From the NCBI GenBank assembly GCA_022041995.1, contig CP074381.1, positions 2,170,001-2,234,000 of the forward strand: a stretch of 64,000 nt of DNA, in the 5' to 3' direction. The stretch comes from Cupriavidus necator. GTDB lineage: Bacteria > Pseudomonadota > Gammaproteobacteria > Burkholderiales > Burkholderiaceae. Shown here piece by piece: positions 38,761 to 48,041 of this stretch. The notes below the pieces were generated by a model. It was given only the letters and a program-made list of their open reading frames with translations, made no database searches and was not told the origin of the DNA. The translations under genes were made by a program, and so were the position numbers. Every line of letters starts with the position of its first letter. Position 1 is the stretch's first letter.

Positions 38761-39276
38761 TCAGATGTGATAGATGTCGATGACCTGGTTGATGTAGTCG
38801 TTCTTGAGCACGACATACTTGTCCAGGATGCGTGGCTGCCCGCCGCAGAGGTCGAGCGTGTAGCGCGACATGCCGAAGTAGCTGTAGGTAGTCTGGTAGC
38901 GATGGCTCAGCGTGTGCCAGTTGAAGCGCACGGTGCAGGTGTCGCCCTCCACCCCGAGCACTTCCACGTTGCTCAGGTTGTGGCTGGTGCGCGTGTCCGG
39001 GATGGTGGCGCTGGAGCGCTCGGTCTTGATGCGGAACACGCGATCCTCCAGGCCCTGGCGGGTCGGGTAATAGATCAGCGAGATCTCGCGCTGTGGGTCG
39101 GTAACCAGCTTGCCGTCGTCATCCCAGCAGGGCATCCAGAACTTTGCGTCGGGGTGGTAGCACTCAAGCCATGCGTCCCACTCTTCGTCATCCAGCAGCC
39201 GTGCCTCGCGGTACAGGAAGGACTGGATGGCGGCAAGGTCGACCGGTTGGTCGAGGGTGATGTCGGCGGTGCTCAT
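38761..39276 (-). CDS. benB: benzoate 1,2-dioxygenase small subunit BenB
   Basis: This 171-residue ring-hydroxylating dioxygenase beta subunit has the typical [20 protein letters not shown] and [10 protein letters not shown] segments, and the C-terminal [20 protein letters not shown]. It is the structural partner of BenA in the hexameric oxygenase. Its start overlaps the benA stop by 4 bp, which suits equal expression of the two subunits. Confidence 0.96.
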   Translation of the reverse strand: MSTADITLDQPVDLAAIQSFLYREARLLDDEEWDAWLECYHPDAKFWMPCWDDDGKLVTDPQREISLIYYPTRQGLEDRVFRIKTERSSATIPDTRTSHNLSNVEVLGVEGDTCTVRFNWHTLSHRYQTTYSYFGMSRYTLDLCGGQPRILDKYVVLKNDYINQVIDIYHI

Positions 39277-40697
39277 GCTGCGCTCCCTGCGGCGGCGTCG
39301 GTGGCTTCATTCGCAGCTTCGGCGGATTGCTCTGCCACGGCCTTCTTCATCACGTCCAGCCAGTAGCGGTGCTGCACCGTGTAGAGGCCCTCGTCCTCGG
39401 TACGCACCCCGCTCATCACGGGCTTGAGTCCGATGCGCTGCGCGGCCTCGTCGGCACCGTCGATCCAGTGCTTCGCGCCGCGGCACATGTCGTTCCAGGC
39501 CAGCGCCTGCCCGGCGTAGCCCTGCTGGCAAGCGCGGAACTCTTCGAGGTCGTCGGGGGTGGCCATGCCGCTGACGTTGAAGAAGTCCTCGTACTGGCGG
39601 ATGCGGCGCGCGCGCGCCTCGTCGGCTTCGCCCTTCGGCGCGATGCAGTAGATGGTGACCTCGGTCTTGTCGACGGCCAGCGGACGCAGCAGGCGGATCT
39701 GCGAGCCGAACTGGTCCATCAGGTAGACGTTGGGGTAGAGGCACAGGTTGCGCGAGTTCTGGATCATCCAGTCCGCGGTCTCCGCGCCGCAGCGCTCGGC
39801 GAATTCCTCGCGGCGGCTGAAGTTGGGGCGGTCCTCCGGGTTGGCCCAGCGCGACCACAGCAGCATGTGGCCATGCTCGAAGGCGTAGAAGCCGCCGCCC
39901 TGCTGCCCCCACTTGCCGGCGTCCATGGCGCGGATCTTGTCGTCCTGCGCGTTCTTCTGCTTGCGCTGGCTGGTGGTCGCGGCGTAGTTCCAGTGCACCG
40001 CCGACACATGGTAGCCATCGGCGCCGTTCTCGGCCTGCAGCTTCCAGTTGCCCTCGAATGTGTATGTGGACGAGCCGCGCAGCACCTCAAGCCCGTCGGC
40101 CGACTGGTCGACGATCATGTCGATGACGCGCGCCGCTTCGCCGAGGAAGTCCTTCAGCGGCGGCACGTCCGCGTTCAGGCTGCCGAACAGGAAGCCGCGG
40201 TAGTTCTCGAAGCGCGCCACCTTCTTCAGGTCGTGCGAGCCTTCCTTGTTGAAGCAGTCGGGATAGCCGGCGTTCTCGGGATCCTTCACCTTCAGCAGCT
40301 TGCCGCTGTTGTTGAAGGTCCAGCCGTGGAACGGGCAGGTATAGGTAGCCTTGTTGCCGCGCTTGTGGCGGCACAGCATGGCGCCGCGGTGGCTACAGGC
40401 ATTGATGAAAGCGTTCAGTTCGCCCTGGCGATTGCGCGCGATCACCACCGGCTGGCGGCCGATATGGGTGGTGTAGTAATCGTTGTTGTTCGGGATCTGG
40501 CTTTCGTGCGCCAGGTAGATCCAGTTACCCTCGAAGATGTGCTTCATCTCGAGTTCGAACAGGTCTTCGTCGGTGAAGGCCGCGCGGTGCAGCCGGTAGT
40601 CGCCGCTTGCCTTGTCTTCCACCAGGAAGGCATCGAGGTCGAGGCGCCCGGCGCCGGGGCGAACGGGGGCCTTGCCCTCCGGATAGATGGGGATCAT
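39273..40697 (-). CDS. benA: benzoate 1,2-dioxygenase large subunit BenA
   Basis: This 474-residue oxygenase alpha subunit has the Rieske ligands C101 and H103 (CSHRGAMLC) and C121 and H124 (CPFHGW). The mononuclear iron site lies in [16 protein letters not shown]. BenAB dihydroxylates benzoate to the cis-1,2-diol. The ATG at 40697 ([20 protein letters not shown]) was chosen because upstream in-frame codons cross the catA-benA gap and do not resemble the family. Confidence 0.96.
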   Translation of the reverse strand: MIPIYPEGKAPVRPGAGRLDLDAFLVEDKASGDYRLHRAAFTDEDLFELEMKHIFEGNWIYLAHESQIPNNNDYYTTHIGRQPVVIARNRQGELNAFINACSHRGAMLCRHKRGNKATYTCPFHGWTFNNSGKLLKVKDPENAGYPDCFNKEGSHDLKKVARFENYRGFLFGSLNADVPPLKDFLGEAARVIDMIVDQSADGLEVLRGSSTYTFEGNWKLQAENGADGYHVSAVHWNYAATTSQRKQKNAQDDKIRAMDAGKWGQQGGGFYAFEHGHMLLWSRWANPEDRPNFSRREEFAERCGAETADWMIQNSRNLCLYPNVYLMDQFGSQIRLLRPLAVDKTEVTIYCIAPKGEADEARARRIRQYEDFFNVSGMATPDDLEEFRACQQGYAGQALAWNDMCRGAKHWIDGADEAAQRIGLKPVMSGVRTEDEGLYTVQHRYWLDVMKKAVAEQSAEAANEATDAAAGSAA

Positions 40698-40801
40698 GGA
40701 GTTGTCTCCTGCCGATGTCTTGTCTGCGGGACGGCGCTGCGCATGGCGCTGCCGCCCGGACTGGATCTGCCGGCCCGCACGGCGGGCGGCACTACGGAAA
40801 A

Positions 40802-41724
40802 TCAGGCGGCGGCGCGCTGGCGCTCCACCTCGGCGGCGGGAGCGCCGGCCTGCTCCGGCAGCAGCCGGAAGTCGAAGTCGATCGAGGCGAACGGCTTGTC
40901 CACGCCGTGTTTGTCGAGCGCGGCGGCGTCGGTGACGCGGGTCACCGCCGGCACCAGCCCCTCGCGGCTGGCAAAGGCGAAGTCGTCCCACAGGTATTCG
41001 TCGCCGTCGATGTTGATCTGCGTGGTCAGCTTGCGGTGGCCGTCCGCCGACACGAAGAAGTGGATGTGGGCCGGGCGCCGGCCGTGGCGCGCGAGCTGGT
41101 CCAGCAGGCGCTGGGTGGTACCTTCCGGCGGGCAGCCATAGCCGTTGGGCACGTTGCTGCGGAACTGGTAGCGGCCGTTGGCGTCGGTGACGATGGTGCG
41201 GCGCAGGTTGAAGTGCGACTGGGTCTTGTCGAAGAACGAGTAGTTGCCCATCAGGTTGGCGTGCCACACCTCGACCCTGGCGCCGGGCAGCGGCTTGCCG
41301 TCGGCGCCGTACACCGTGCCCTGCATGAACAGGACCTCGCCCTTGCCGTCGTCGCTACCGTCGTCGAGCCGGGCAAAGCCGGTGCTTTCCGGGGCGCCGG
41401 CCACGTAGAGCGGGCCTTCGATGGTGCGCGGCGTGCCGCCGGTCAGGCCGGCGCGGGCTTCAGCCTCGTCGGCGCGGACATCGAGGAAGCGTTCCAGCCC
41501 CAGGCCGGCGGCGAGCAGGCCCAACTCCTGGGTGGCGCCCGCCTCGGCGAAGTATTCAATGCCCTTCCAGACCTCGCTGGCGCTCAGGTCGAGGTCCTCT
41601 ATCGCCTTGAACAGGTCCGCCGTCAGGCGGACTACCACCTGCTGCACGCGCGGGTCGGGGTGCCTTGCGTGCCGGTGGCGACGATAAAGCTGTTGACCAG
41701 GGCGTCGATTTCCGAGTGAGTCAT
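40802..41724 (-). CDS. catA: catechol 1,2-dioxygenase CatA, one frameshift in this sequence
   Basis: The gene starts at 41724 ([20 protein letters not shown]) and ends at 40802. A missing base near 41653-41661 shifts the frame after residue 22. Restored, the protein has 307 residues, the normal length. The iron ligands are in [10 protein letters not shown] (Tyr) and [16 protein letters not shown] (two His), with a second Tyr expected in the core. It performs intradiol cleavage of catechol to cis,cis-muconate. It is the first gene of the leftward catA-benABCD operon, divergent from catR. Confidence 0.92.
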
Positions 41725-41839
41725 GGGGGTCTCCATAGTTGTGGTTGGGTCCCGGTTCATGCTTTGCAGGTATCGAGCTTGTCTTCCGGGCACGGATGGA
41801 GCATAGTCAACGGCAGTTTTAGCAGTCCAACACTGATTT

Positions 41840-41866
41840 AGTATCTGCTCGATACTCAGGAGGTAT
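41840..41866. promoter_or_regulatory. CatR/BenM-type operator at the catA-catR junction
   Basis: The ATAC-N7-GTAT motif is at 41852-41866, overlapping the ribosome binding site of catR. It is nested with a second palindrome, AGTATC-TGCTC-GATACT (41840-41856). ATAC-N7-GTAT is the known consensus of BenM/CatM. Binding here could control both divergent transcripts and catR itself. Confidence 0.75.
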
Positions 41867-41870
41867 AGTC

Positions 41871-42788
41871 TTGGAATTGCGGCACCTGCGTTACTTCGTG
41901 GCCGTGGCAGAGGAACGCAACTTCACCCGGGCGGCCGAGCGGCTGCATATCGCACAGCCGCCGCTGTCGCGCCAGATCCAGCAACTGGAGGAAGACCTGG
42001 GTGTGCAACTCTTCGAGCGGCATTCGCGCCCGCTGAAGCTGACCGACACCGGGCGCTTCTTCTATACCCACGCGCTGCAACTGCTGGCCCAGACCGCAGA
42101 ACTGCAGGCGATGACCAAGCGGGTCGGCAAGATCGAGCACAAGATGTCGGTGGGCTTTGTCGGCTCCACGCTGTATGGGATGCTGCCGCGCATCATCCGG
42201 CGCTTCCGGCAGATGCACGCCGATCTGGAACTGAGCCTGCATGAGATGTCGACCATGGACCAGATCAAGGCGCTCAAGGAGGGGCGCATCGACGTGGGCT
42301 TCGGGCGTATTCGCCACGAAGACCCGTCGGTGCGGCGCGTGGTGCTGCGCGAGGAGCGCATGATCGTGGCGCTGCCGGTCGGCCATCCGCTGGCTGACAC
42401 CAAACCCGAGCTCGCGCTGCACGACCTGGTCGGTGAGCCGCTCATCATCTTCCCCAAGGCGCCGCGCCCGAGCTTTGCCGACCAGGTGCTGGCCGCCTTC
42501 CACGACCGCGCCCTGAAGCCCCGCCGCCTGCACGAAGTGCGCGAGCTGCAGATCGCGCTCGGGCTGGTGGCGATGGGCGAAGGCATCTCGGTGGTCCCGA
42601 GCAGCGTCTACGGGCTCAAGCGGGGCGACGTGACCTACAAGGAACTGGACGATCCCAAGCTGGTATCGCCCATTATCATGAGCACGCGCATGCTGGACGA
42701 GTCGGCCGACCTGCGCTCGCTGCGGGACATGATCTACCAGCTCTACGAGGATGAGGGCATGGCCTACCTGCCGCCGCCGAAGGAATAA
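41871..42788 (+). CDS. catR: LysR family regulator of ben/cat genes (CatR/BenM-like)
   Basis: This 305-residue LysR regulator starts at TTG 41871, with AGGAGG 5-10 bp upstream. The helix-turn-helix opens MELRHLRYFVAVAEERNFTR and continues AERLHIAQPPLSRQIQQLEE. This RFFYTHALQLL-type protein resembles BenM/CatM/CatR, which respond to cis,cis-muconate and benzoate. It is divergent from catA-benABCD and upstream of catBCD, with matching operator motifs in both promoter regions. The rare TTG start probably keeps expression low. Confidence 0.9.
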   Translation: MELRHLRYFVAVAEERNFTRAAERLHIAQPPLSRQIQQLEEDLGVQLFERHSRPLKLTDTGRFFYTHALQLLAQTAELQAMTKRVGKIEHKMSVGFVGSTLYGMLPRIIRRFRQMHADLELSLHEMSTMDQIKALKEGRIDVGFGRIRHEDPSVRRVVLREERMIVALPVGHPLADTKPELALHDLVGEPLIIFPKAPRPSFADQVLAAFHDRALKPRRLHEVRELQIALGLVAMGEGISVVPSSVYGLKRGDVTYKELDDPKLVSPIIMSTRMLDESADLRSLRDMIYQLYEDEGMAYLPPPKE

Positions 42789-42805
42789 GGAGCAGCGGGC
42801 GGTCC

Positions 42806-42880
42806 ATACTCTGGAGGTATGAAATCAGACGCCAACGGTCTTGGACACCCAAAAAATCGCCCTCCATACTCCGGTGCAAC
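42806..42880 (+). promoter_or_regulatory. catB upstream region with CatR-type sites
   Basis: A perfect ATAC-N7-GTAT site lies at 42806-42820. A partial copy starts with ATAC at 42866-42869 and lacks the GTAT half. The two are 60 bp apart, both between catR and the catB ATG at 42902. This is the recognition/activation-site arrangement expected for a muconate-responsive LysR regulator. Confidence 0.7.
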
Positions 42881-42901
42881 GTTCAACTGCATCAGAAAGG
42901 T

Positions 42902-44047
42902 ATGAAAGTGGCGACGCAGCAAAGCATCACGGCCATCGAGTCCATCGAGGCCATCCTGGTCGATCTTCCGACCATCCGGCCGCACCAGCTCGCCATGGCG
43001 ACCATGCAGCGGCAGACGCTGGTGATCGTCCGGCTGCGCTGCGCCGACGGCGTCGAAGGCCTCGGCGAGGCGACCACCATCGGTGGCCTTTCCTACGGCG
43101 ACGAGAGCCCCGAGGGCATCAAGCTGACCATCGACAGCTACCTTGCACCGGCGCTGCTGGGCCAGGATGCGGCCAACGTGCATGGCGCCATGGCGCGCCT
43201 CGCCAAGGTCGCACGCGGTAACCGCTTCGCCAAGTCGGCGCTAGAAACCGCGCTGCTGGACGCGCAGGGCAAGCGTCTCGGCGTGCCGCTGGCGACACTG
43301 CTAGGCGGCCCCGTGCGCGACACCCTGCCGGTGCTGTGGACGCTGGCCAGCGGCGACACCGCGCGGGACATCGACGAGGCGGAGCGCCTGCTTGACGAGC
43401 GCCGCCACGACACTTTCAAGCTCAAGATCGGCCGACGCAGCGTGCGCGAGGACGTCGCACATGTATCCGCGATCAAGCGCGCGCTGGGCGAGCGGGCGCG
43501 CGTCACGGTGGATGTCAACCAGGCCTGGAACGAAGCGGATGCCGCCACCGGCATTGCCATGCTGGAGGCCGCCGGCATCGACCTGATCGAGCAGCCCACA
43601 CCTCGCGAACAACGCGCCGCGCTGGCGCGTCTGGCGGCGCGCTTCGTCGTGCCCATCATGGCCGACGAAGCCGTGTGCGGGCCCGAGGACGCGATGGAAC
43701 TGGCCCGCATCGGCGGCGCCGACGTGTTCGCCCTGAAGATCGCCAAGTCGGGCGGCATCTTCGGCATGCTGCGCACGGCCGCGGTGGGCGATGCGGCCGG
43801 CATTGCACTGTATGGCGGCACCATGCTCGAAGGCAGCATCGGCACCATAGCCGCCGCCCACGGCTTTGCGACCCTGCCGCAACTGGCATGGGGCACCGAA
43901 CTGTTCGGCCCGCTGCTGCTGAAGGACGACATCGTGGCCGAGCGCCCCATCTACCGCGACTTCGCGTTGCACCTGCCGCAGGGCCCCGGCCTCGGCATGG
44001 CACTGGACGAGGACAAGCTCGCCCACTACCGGCGCGACCGCGCCTGA
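42902..44047 (+). CDS. catB: muconate cycloisomerase CatB
   Basis: This 381-residue enolase-superfamily enzyme has the lysine pair in FKLKIGRR, metal-ligand regions VDVNQAWNE, DLIEQPTP and MADEAVCG, and KIAKSGG opposite. It converts cis,cis-muconate to muconolactone. It begins MKVATQQSITAIESIEAILV, and family length is about 370-380. It is the first gene of the rightward catBCD group under CatR-type sites. Confidence 0.95.
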   Translation: MKVATQQSITAIESIEAILVDLPTIRPHQLAMATMQRQTLVIVRLRCADGVEGLGEATTIGGLSYGDESPEGIKLTIDSYLAPALLGQDAANVHGAMARLAKVARGNRFAKSALETALLDAQGKRLGVPLATLLGGPVRDTLPVLWTLASGDTARDIDEAERLLDERRHDTFKLKIGRRSVREDVAHVSAIKRALGERARVTVDVNQAWNEADAATGIAMLEAAGIDLIEQPTPREQRAALARLAARFVVPIMADEAVCGPEDAMELARIGGADVFALKIAKSGGIFGMLRTAAVGDAAGIALYGGTMLEGSIGTIAAAHGFATLPQLAWGTELFGPLLLKDDIVAERPIYRDFALHLPQGPGLGMALDEDKLAHYRRDRA

Positions 44048-44092
44048 ATCCCTGCAATCAGACCCCATCAGAATCGAGGCGAGGAGACACCA

Positions 44093-44370
44093 ATGCTGTA
44101 TCTGGTACGAATGGACGTAAACCTGCCGCACGACATGCCCCCGCGCAGGCGGAGGACATCAAGGCGCGCGAGAAAGCCTATGCGCAGGACCTGCAGCGCC
44201 AGGGCAAGTGGCAGCAGCTCTACCGCGTGGTCGGCGAGTATGCCAACTACAGCATGTTCGACGTCGAGTCCAACGAGGCGCTGCACACGCTGCTGTCGGG
44301 GCTGCCGCTGTTCCCGTACATGAAGATCGCCGTCACCCCGCTGGCGCCGCATCCTTCATCGATCCGCTGA
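44093..44370 (+). CDS. catC: muconolactone delta-isomerase CatC, one frameshift in this sequence
   Basis: The gene starts at 44093 (MLYLVRMDVNLPHDMPP) and breaks in the CCCCC run at 44138-44142, where one C is missing. Restored, it is a 92-residue CatC with AEDIKAREKAYAQDLQRQGK and WQQLYRVVGEYANYSMFDV, and the ending PLFPYMKIAVTPLAPHPSSI. It isomerises muconolactone to 3-oxoadipate enol-lactone. It lies 45 bp after catB and 13 bp before catD. Confidence 0.92.
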
Positions 44371-44383
44371 GGGAGCCCACGTC

Positions 44384-45166
44384 ATGCGCTTTGCCACCCA
44401 CGACGGGCTTCGCCTGCACTATGAACTCCACGGTCCGGCCGGCGCGCCGGTGCTGGTCCTGTCCAACTCGCTGGGCACCACCCTGTCGATGTGGGACCCG
44501 CAGATGCCGGCGCTGCTGGAGCGCTTCCGCGTGCTGCGCTACGACACGCGCGGCCATGGCGCCTCCGGTGTTCCGACAGCGCCGTTCGGCATGGCCGAGC
44601 TCGGTGCCGACGTGCTGGCGGTGATGGACCACGCCGGCGTTGAGCAGGCCCATTTCTGCGGCCTGTCGATGGGCGGCATGACCGGCATCTGGCTGGCACG
44701 CCATCATCCCGAACGCTTTGGCCGCTTCGTGCTGGCGAATACCGCGGCGCTGATCGGCCCGGCGTCCGGCTGGAACACGCGCATCGAGCGCGTGCGCAAC
44801 GAGGGCATGGCGGAGATTGCCGAGGGCGTGCTGGCCCGCTGGTTCACGCCGGCTGCGCTGGCAGGCGATCCGGCGCACATCGCGCCCGTGCTCGCCATGC
44901 TCGCCTCCACGGATCCCGCCGGCTATATCGCCAACTGCGCCGCCGTGCGCGACGCCGACCTGCGCGGCCTGCTGCCAGGCATCCGGTCGCGCGTGCTGGT
45001 GATCGCGGGCGTGCAGGATGCCGCCACCACGCCGCAACACGGCCGCGAGCTGGCGCAAGGCATTGCCGACGCCGAATACCTCGCGCTCAATGCCGCGCAT
45101 TTGTCCAACTGGGAGTTGCCCAAGCCGTTTTCGCACGCGGTGATCCGCTTCCTGTCCCAGGCGTGA
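44384..45166 (+). CDS. catD: 3-oxoadipate enol-lactonase CatD (PcaD-like)
   Basis: This 260-residue alpha/beta hydrolase has the nucleophile serine in FCGLSMGGMTG (about residue 95), LSNSLGTTLSMWDPQMPALL near the N-terminus and the histidine in NAAHLSNWE. It hydrolyses 3-oxoadipate enol-lactone to 3-oxoadipate. The stop abuts the next gene. The order catB-catC-catD is the expected beta-ketoadipate arrangement. Confidence 0.94.
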   Translation: MRFATHDGLRLHYELHGPAGAPVLVLSNSLGTTLSMWDPQMPALLERFRVLRYDTRGHGASGVPTAPFGMAELGADVLAVMDHAGVEQAHFCGLSMGGMTGIWLARHHPERFGRFVLANTAALIGPASGWNTRIERVRNEGMAEIAEGVLARWFTPAALAGDPAHIAPVLAMLASTDPAGYIANCAAVRDADLRGLLPGIRSRVLVIAGVQDAATTPQHGRELAQGIADAEYLALNAAHLSNWELPKPFSHAVIRFLSQA

Positions 45167-45192
45167 TGCACTACACCACCCGAAGCCTCGAT

Positions 45193-46046
45193 ATGACCCA
45201 GCCCTGCATTATCTCCGTCGCCATCACCGGCTCGCTGCCGCGCAAGAAGGACAACCCGGCCGTGCCGATCACCGTCAGCGAGCAGGTCGAGTCCACCCAA
45301 GCCGCGTTCGAGGCGGGGGCCACGCTCGTCCACCTGCACGTGCGCAATGACGACGAGACGCCGTCCTCCGAGCCGGACCGCTTTGCCCGCGTGCTGGAGG
45401 GCATCCGCAAGCATGCGCCGGGCATCATCACGCAGGTCTCCACCGGCGGCCGCTCCGGCGCGGGAAAGGAGCGAGGCGGGATGCTGGCGCTGCGGCCGGA
45501 CATGGCCTCGCTTGCCACCGGCTCGGTCAATTTCCCGACACGCGTCTATGACAATCCGCCAGACCTGGTGGACTGGCTCGCCGCGGAAATGAAGGCCTGC
45601 GCCGTCAAACCCGAGATAGAGGCCTTCGACCTGTCGATGATCTTCCAGGCGGTGGCCATGCAACAGGCCGGCAAGATCGACGGCGCGCTGCATATCCAGT
45701 TCGTGATGGGGATCAAGAATGCGATGCCGGTCGATCGCGAGGTGCTCGCCTTCTATGTGCATACCCTGCGGCGCCTGGCACCCGATGCCACCTGGACCGG
45801 CGCTGGCATCGGCCGCGACCAGTTGACGATGGCGCGCTGGTCGCTCGAACTGGGCGGCCATTGCCGCACCGGCCTGGAAGACAATGTACGGCTTGACAAG
45901 CATACACTGGCGCCCTCCAACGCCGCGCTGGTCAGCCAGGTGCGGCCTTGTGCGAGGAATATGGGCGCCCCGTGGCGACAGTGGCCCAGGCGCGCGCGCT
46001 CCTGGGGCTGCCATCAAAGGAAATCGACGGTCGTTCGCCCTTGTAG
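45193..46046 (+). CDS. beta-keto acid cleavage enzyme (BKACE), one frameshift in this sequence
   Basis: The gene starts at 45193 (MTQPCIISVAITGSLPRKKD) and ends at the TAG at 46044-46046, if the missing G near 45940 is restored; the corrected C-terminus reads AALCEEYGRPVATVAQARAL. That gives 284 residues. BKACE motifs are visible: VSEQVESTQAAFEAGATLVH followed by LHVR, the metal-binding HxH. Family members condense a beta-keto acid with acetyl-CoA, giving acetoacetate plus a shorter CoA ester. Its place after catD suggests a role in this aromatic pathway. Alternative starts at 45163 or 45166 would overlap the catD stop. Confidence 0.85.
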
Positions 46047-46398
46047 ATTAAGTCCTAATCGAAGACGCGCGGCACCGCAGCCTGAAAATCTGCATCGCTT
46101 TCAACATGAACCCGGTAGCCACCACCGACATCGTGGCGTCGACCGGAGGAACGAGCGTTGAATTCGCCGGCGGCCTAACCTTGGCCCTGAACCGGAGACT
46201 GCGAAGTGAGGGCTGCGTAGTAGAGGTTGTCCTAGGTGCGGCGCCCCGAGCATGACGGCCGCGCCCAACACTTATGGACATCGTGAAGGCAGGTCGCAAA
46301 GATGCAGTGTGGATTAGCGCATATAGGGCCGGGCAGCAGAGTATCCGATGCAGGAAAGCCGAAGGTAGAGCGGTAACCCACCTCCGGGCAACACTGTC
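46047..46398. other. intergenic gap after the cat locus
   Basis: Short open stretches occur on both strands but none has a convincing start, ribosome binding site or known motif. Base composition is more mixed than in the flanking genes. This marks the left edge of the loose accessory stretch at 46-49 kb. Confidence 0.5.
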
Positions 46399-46935
46399 TT
46401 ACAGCGCAAGGGTCACCACGCGCAGCGTGGCATCGTCGGGGCACGGTATGTCGGAAAATCCCAAACGTCTAGCCAGTCGCCGCATCGCGGTATTCGATGA
46501 CAAGACATAACCTTCCATGCATCGATAACCGCGGCGGCGAGCGATGTCAATCAAAGCGCTCAGCAGTCGGCTGGCAAGGCCAATCCCATGCCAGTCATCG
46601 ACTACCGTCACGGCAAACTCGCAAGCATCGTTGCCCGGCGCCGCGGCGTAGCGCGCGCCACCCACAATAGAGGAGCCCTTCTCTTTCGTGGCAAGCGCCA
46701 CCAAGGCAAACTCGCGTTCCGCGGACGGGTGCGTCGCCTGCTCAAGCATCGTTTCCGGCAACTGTTGCATGGCGGCCATGAATCTGGCATAACGCGCATC
46801 GGCGGAAAGTTTGCTGAATGCCGCCATTAGGCCGGCCTTGTCGTCTTCGGCAATCTCCCGAACCAGGACTTCCCGTCCATCGCGCAGGACCACGGTGAAC
46901 GGCACGAATATTGTCGCATTGGGCTTGTTTTGCAT
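46399..46935 (-). CDS. GNAT family N-acetyltransferase
   Basis: This 178-residue GNAT protein begins VLRDGREVLVREIAEDDKAG after a short N-terminus. The acetyl-CoA segment is FAVTVVDDWHGIGLASRLLS with the Q/R-x-x-G-x-G/A-type loop, and a GYRCMEGYVLSSNTAMRRLA helix follows. It resembles the stand-alone GNAT domains attached to acyl-CoA synthetases (protein lysine acetyltransferase type). The substrate is unknown. It reads toward the cat locus. Confidence 0.8.
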   Translation of the reverse strand: MQNKPNATIFVPFTVVLRDGREVLVREIAEDDKAGLMAAFSKLSADARYARFMAAMQQLPETMLEQATHPSAEREFALVALATKEKGSSIVGGARYAAAPGNDACEFAVTVVDDWHGIGLASRLLSALIDIARRRGYRCMEGYVLSSNTAMRRLARRLGFSDIPCPDDATLRVVTLAL

Positions 46936-47134
46936 GGCAACGGTGTCGCAAGAGAAGAAGGCGAGTTCGACGCGTTGAGCCCGCGGCCTTTCATATTAGG
47001 CGGTCTAGCGGAATCCGCCGGTACCAGAGGCAGGCCGTTGCACTCAACATCGCCGAACAACACCGCGTGATGTCGCACCCAAGCCAAGTGGCACCTTGGG
47101 TATCGAAATGGAGAGCCAGGCGGCTCATTTCGCT

Positions 47135-47162
47135 CTTCGCGTCGAATATCATCGACGCGAAG
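47135..47162. promoter_or_regulatory. 11-bp inverted repeat upstream of the EF-hand gene
   Basis: CTTCGCGTCGA (47135-47145) and TCGACGCGAAG (47152-47162) are perfect complements with a 6-nt AT-rich centre. The repeat is 123 bp upstream of the ATG at 47285, and no T-tract follows. The rest of the 46936-47284 gap holds no gene. It could be a dimeric operator. Confidence 0.5.
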
Positions 47163-47284
47163 TTTGGCGCGCAGTCTCCGGTCCGGGCGCCTAGAATGCT
47201 GAGTGAGTCAAGGCTCAGGAAGCTCGGCCAGCAGATCTTCCAGTGCCGAAGATTCAAACAACATCATGACTTGAGGAGAGCGAC

Positions 47285-47647
47285 ATGACCGTACGCAAAT
47301 TGCCCGCAGTTGGTTTCGCAGTCCTGATGGCACTCACTTCTCTAGGTGCGACGGCCCAGTCAGCGCCGGGATCCCAACCGGGGGCGGCGCCAGCCGAGAT
47401 TCCGAAAGCCCCCCCGACTACGGCGCAGGCCAAGGCCCTGATTGCCGAGCGGTTCAAGGCGGCCGATACCAATCATGACGGCAAGCTGGCCCGTGACGAA
47501 GCGCAGACGGGCATGCCGCATGTCTACGAGAATTTCGACAAGATCGACGTCAAAAAGCAGGGTTTCGTCACGGAACGCCAGATCGGTTCCTATTGGATGA
47601 AGAAGACCAAGGATCAGATGCAGAAGGAAGATCCAATCTGGAACTGA
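47285..47647 (+). CDS. secreted EF-hand domain protein
   Basis: This 120-residue protein has a Sec signal peptide (VGFAVLMALTSLGATAQ, cleavage near residue 25) and a Pro/Ala-rich spacer. A canonical EF-hand loop DTNHDGKLARDE lies near residues 61-72, and a second, degenerate loop is near DKIDVKKQGFVTERQ. It is probably a calcium-binding periplasmic or secreted protein of unknown role. A GAGGAG ribosome binding site precedes the ATG. Confidence 0.83.
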   Translation: MTVRKLPAVGFAVLMALTSLGATAQSAPGSQPGAAPAEIPKAPPTTAQAKALIAERFKAADTNHDGKLARDEAQTGMPHVYENFDKIDVKKQGFVTERQIGSYWMKKTKDQMQKEDPIWN

Positions 47648-48041
47648 AGGAACTGAAGCGCTTAGCTCGTGACCTCGCCACCGCTACCGCCAACCTGTTC
47701 CGCTGGCCGGCGATAGCCAACCGATAGCAACCGTGACGTATGTCTTTTTAAATCAATACGTTACGGCAGCTATTCGATCGTGGCCGATAGTCCCCGACGA
47801 ACCCGATCTCACTCCCACTCCATCATCAACAGGCCACCTAAACCCGCGTGGTTAAAGGGATTGGCTGCGATCGACTTGCGGCCTTACCGTCGCTTATACC
47901 GTCAAGCACGCTGAGCATTTGCTGGCGCGGAAGATGGAGCGATTTGCGGGGCGACGACTCTGGCGACACTATTTTCAATCCGCCCAAACGATACAGAAAG
48001 TCCAGCGTCCTGTCCGCATTCCGGATCCGCTGATCACCATC
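47648..48041. other. intergenic gap with possible gene relic
   Basis: No complete gene is seen. On the minus strand near 47812-47870 a short open stretch ends NPFNHAGLGGLLMMEWE, which looks like the last residues of a lost gene; it has no start and meets a stop after about 24 codons upstream. The gap lies between the EF-hand gene and the vapC stop and is less GC-biased than its surroundings. Confidence 0.4.

Noticed and set aside
47812..47870. Short stretch ending NHAGLGGLLMMEWE on the minus strand
   Set aside because: It looks like a protein C-terminus but is bounded upstream by a stop within about 24 codons and has no start, so it is noted only as a possible relic.
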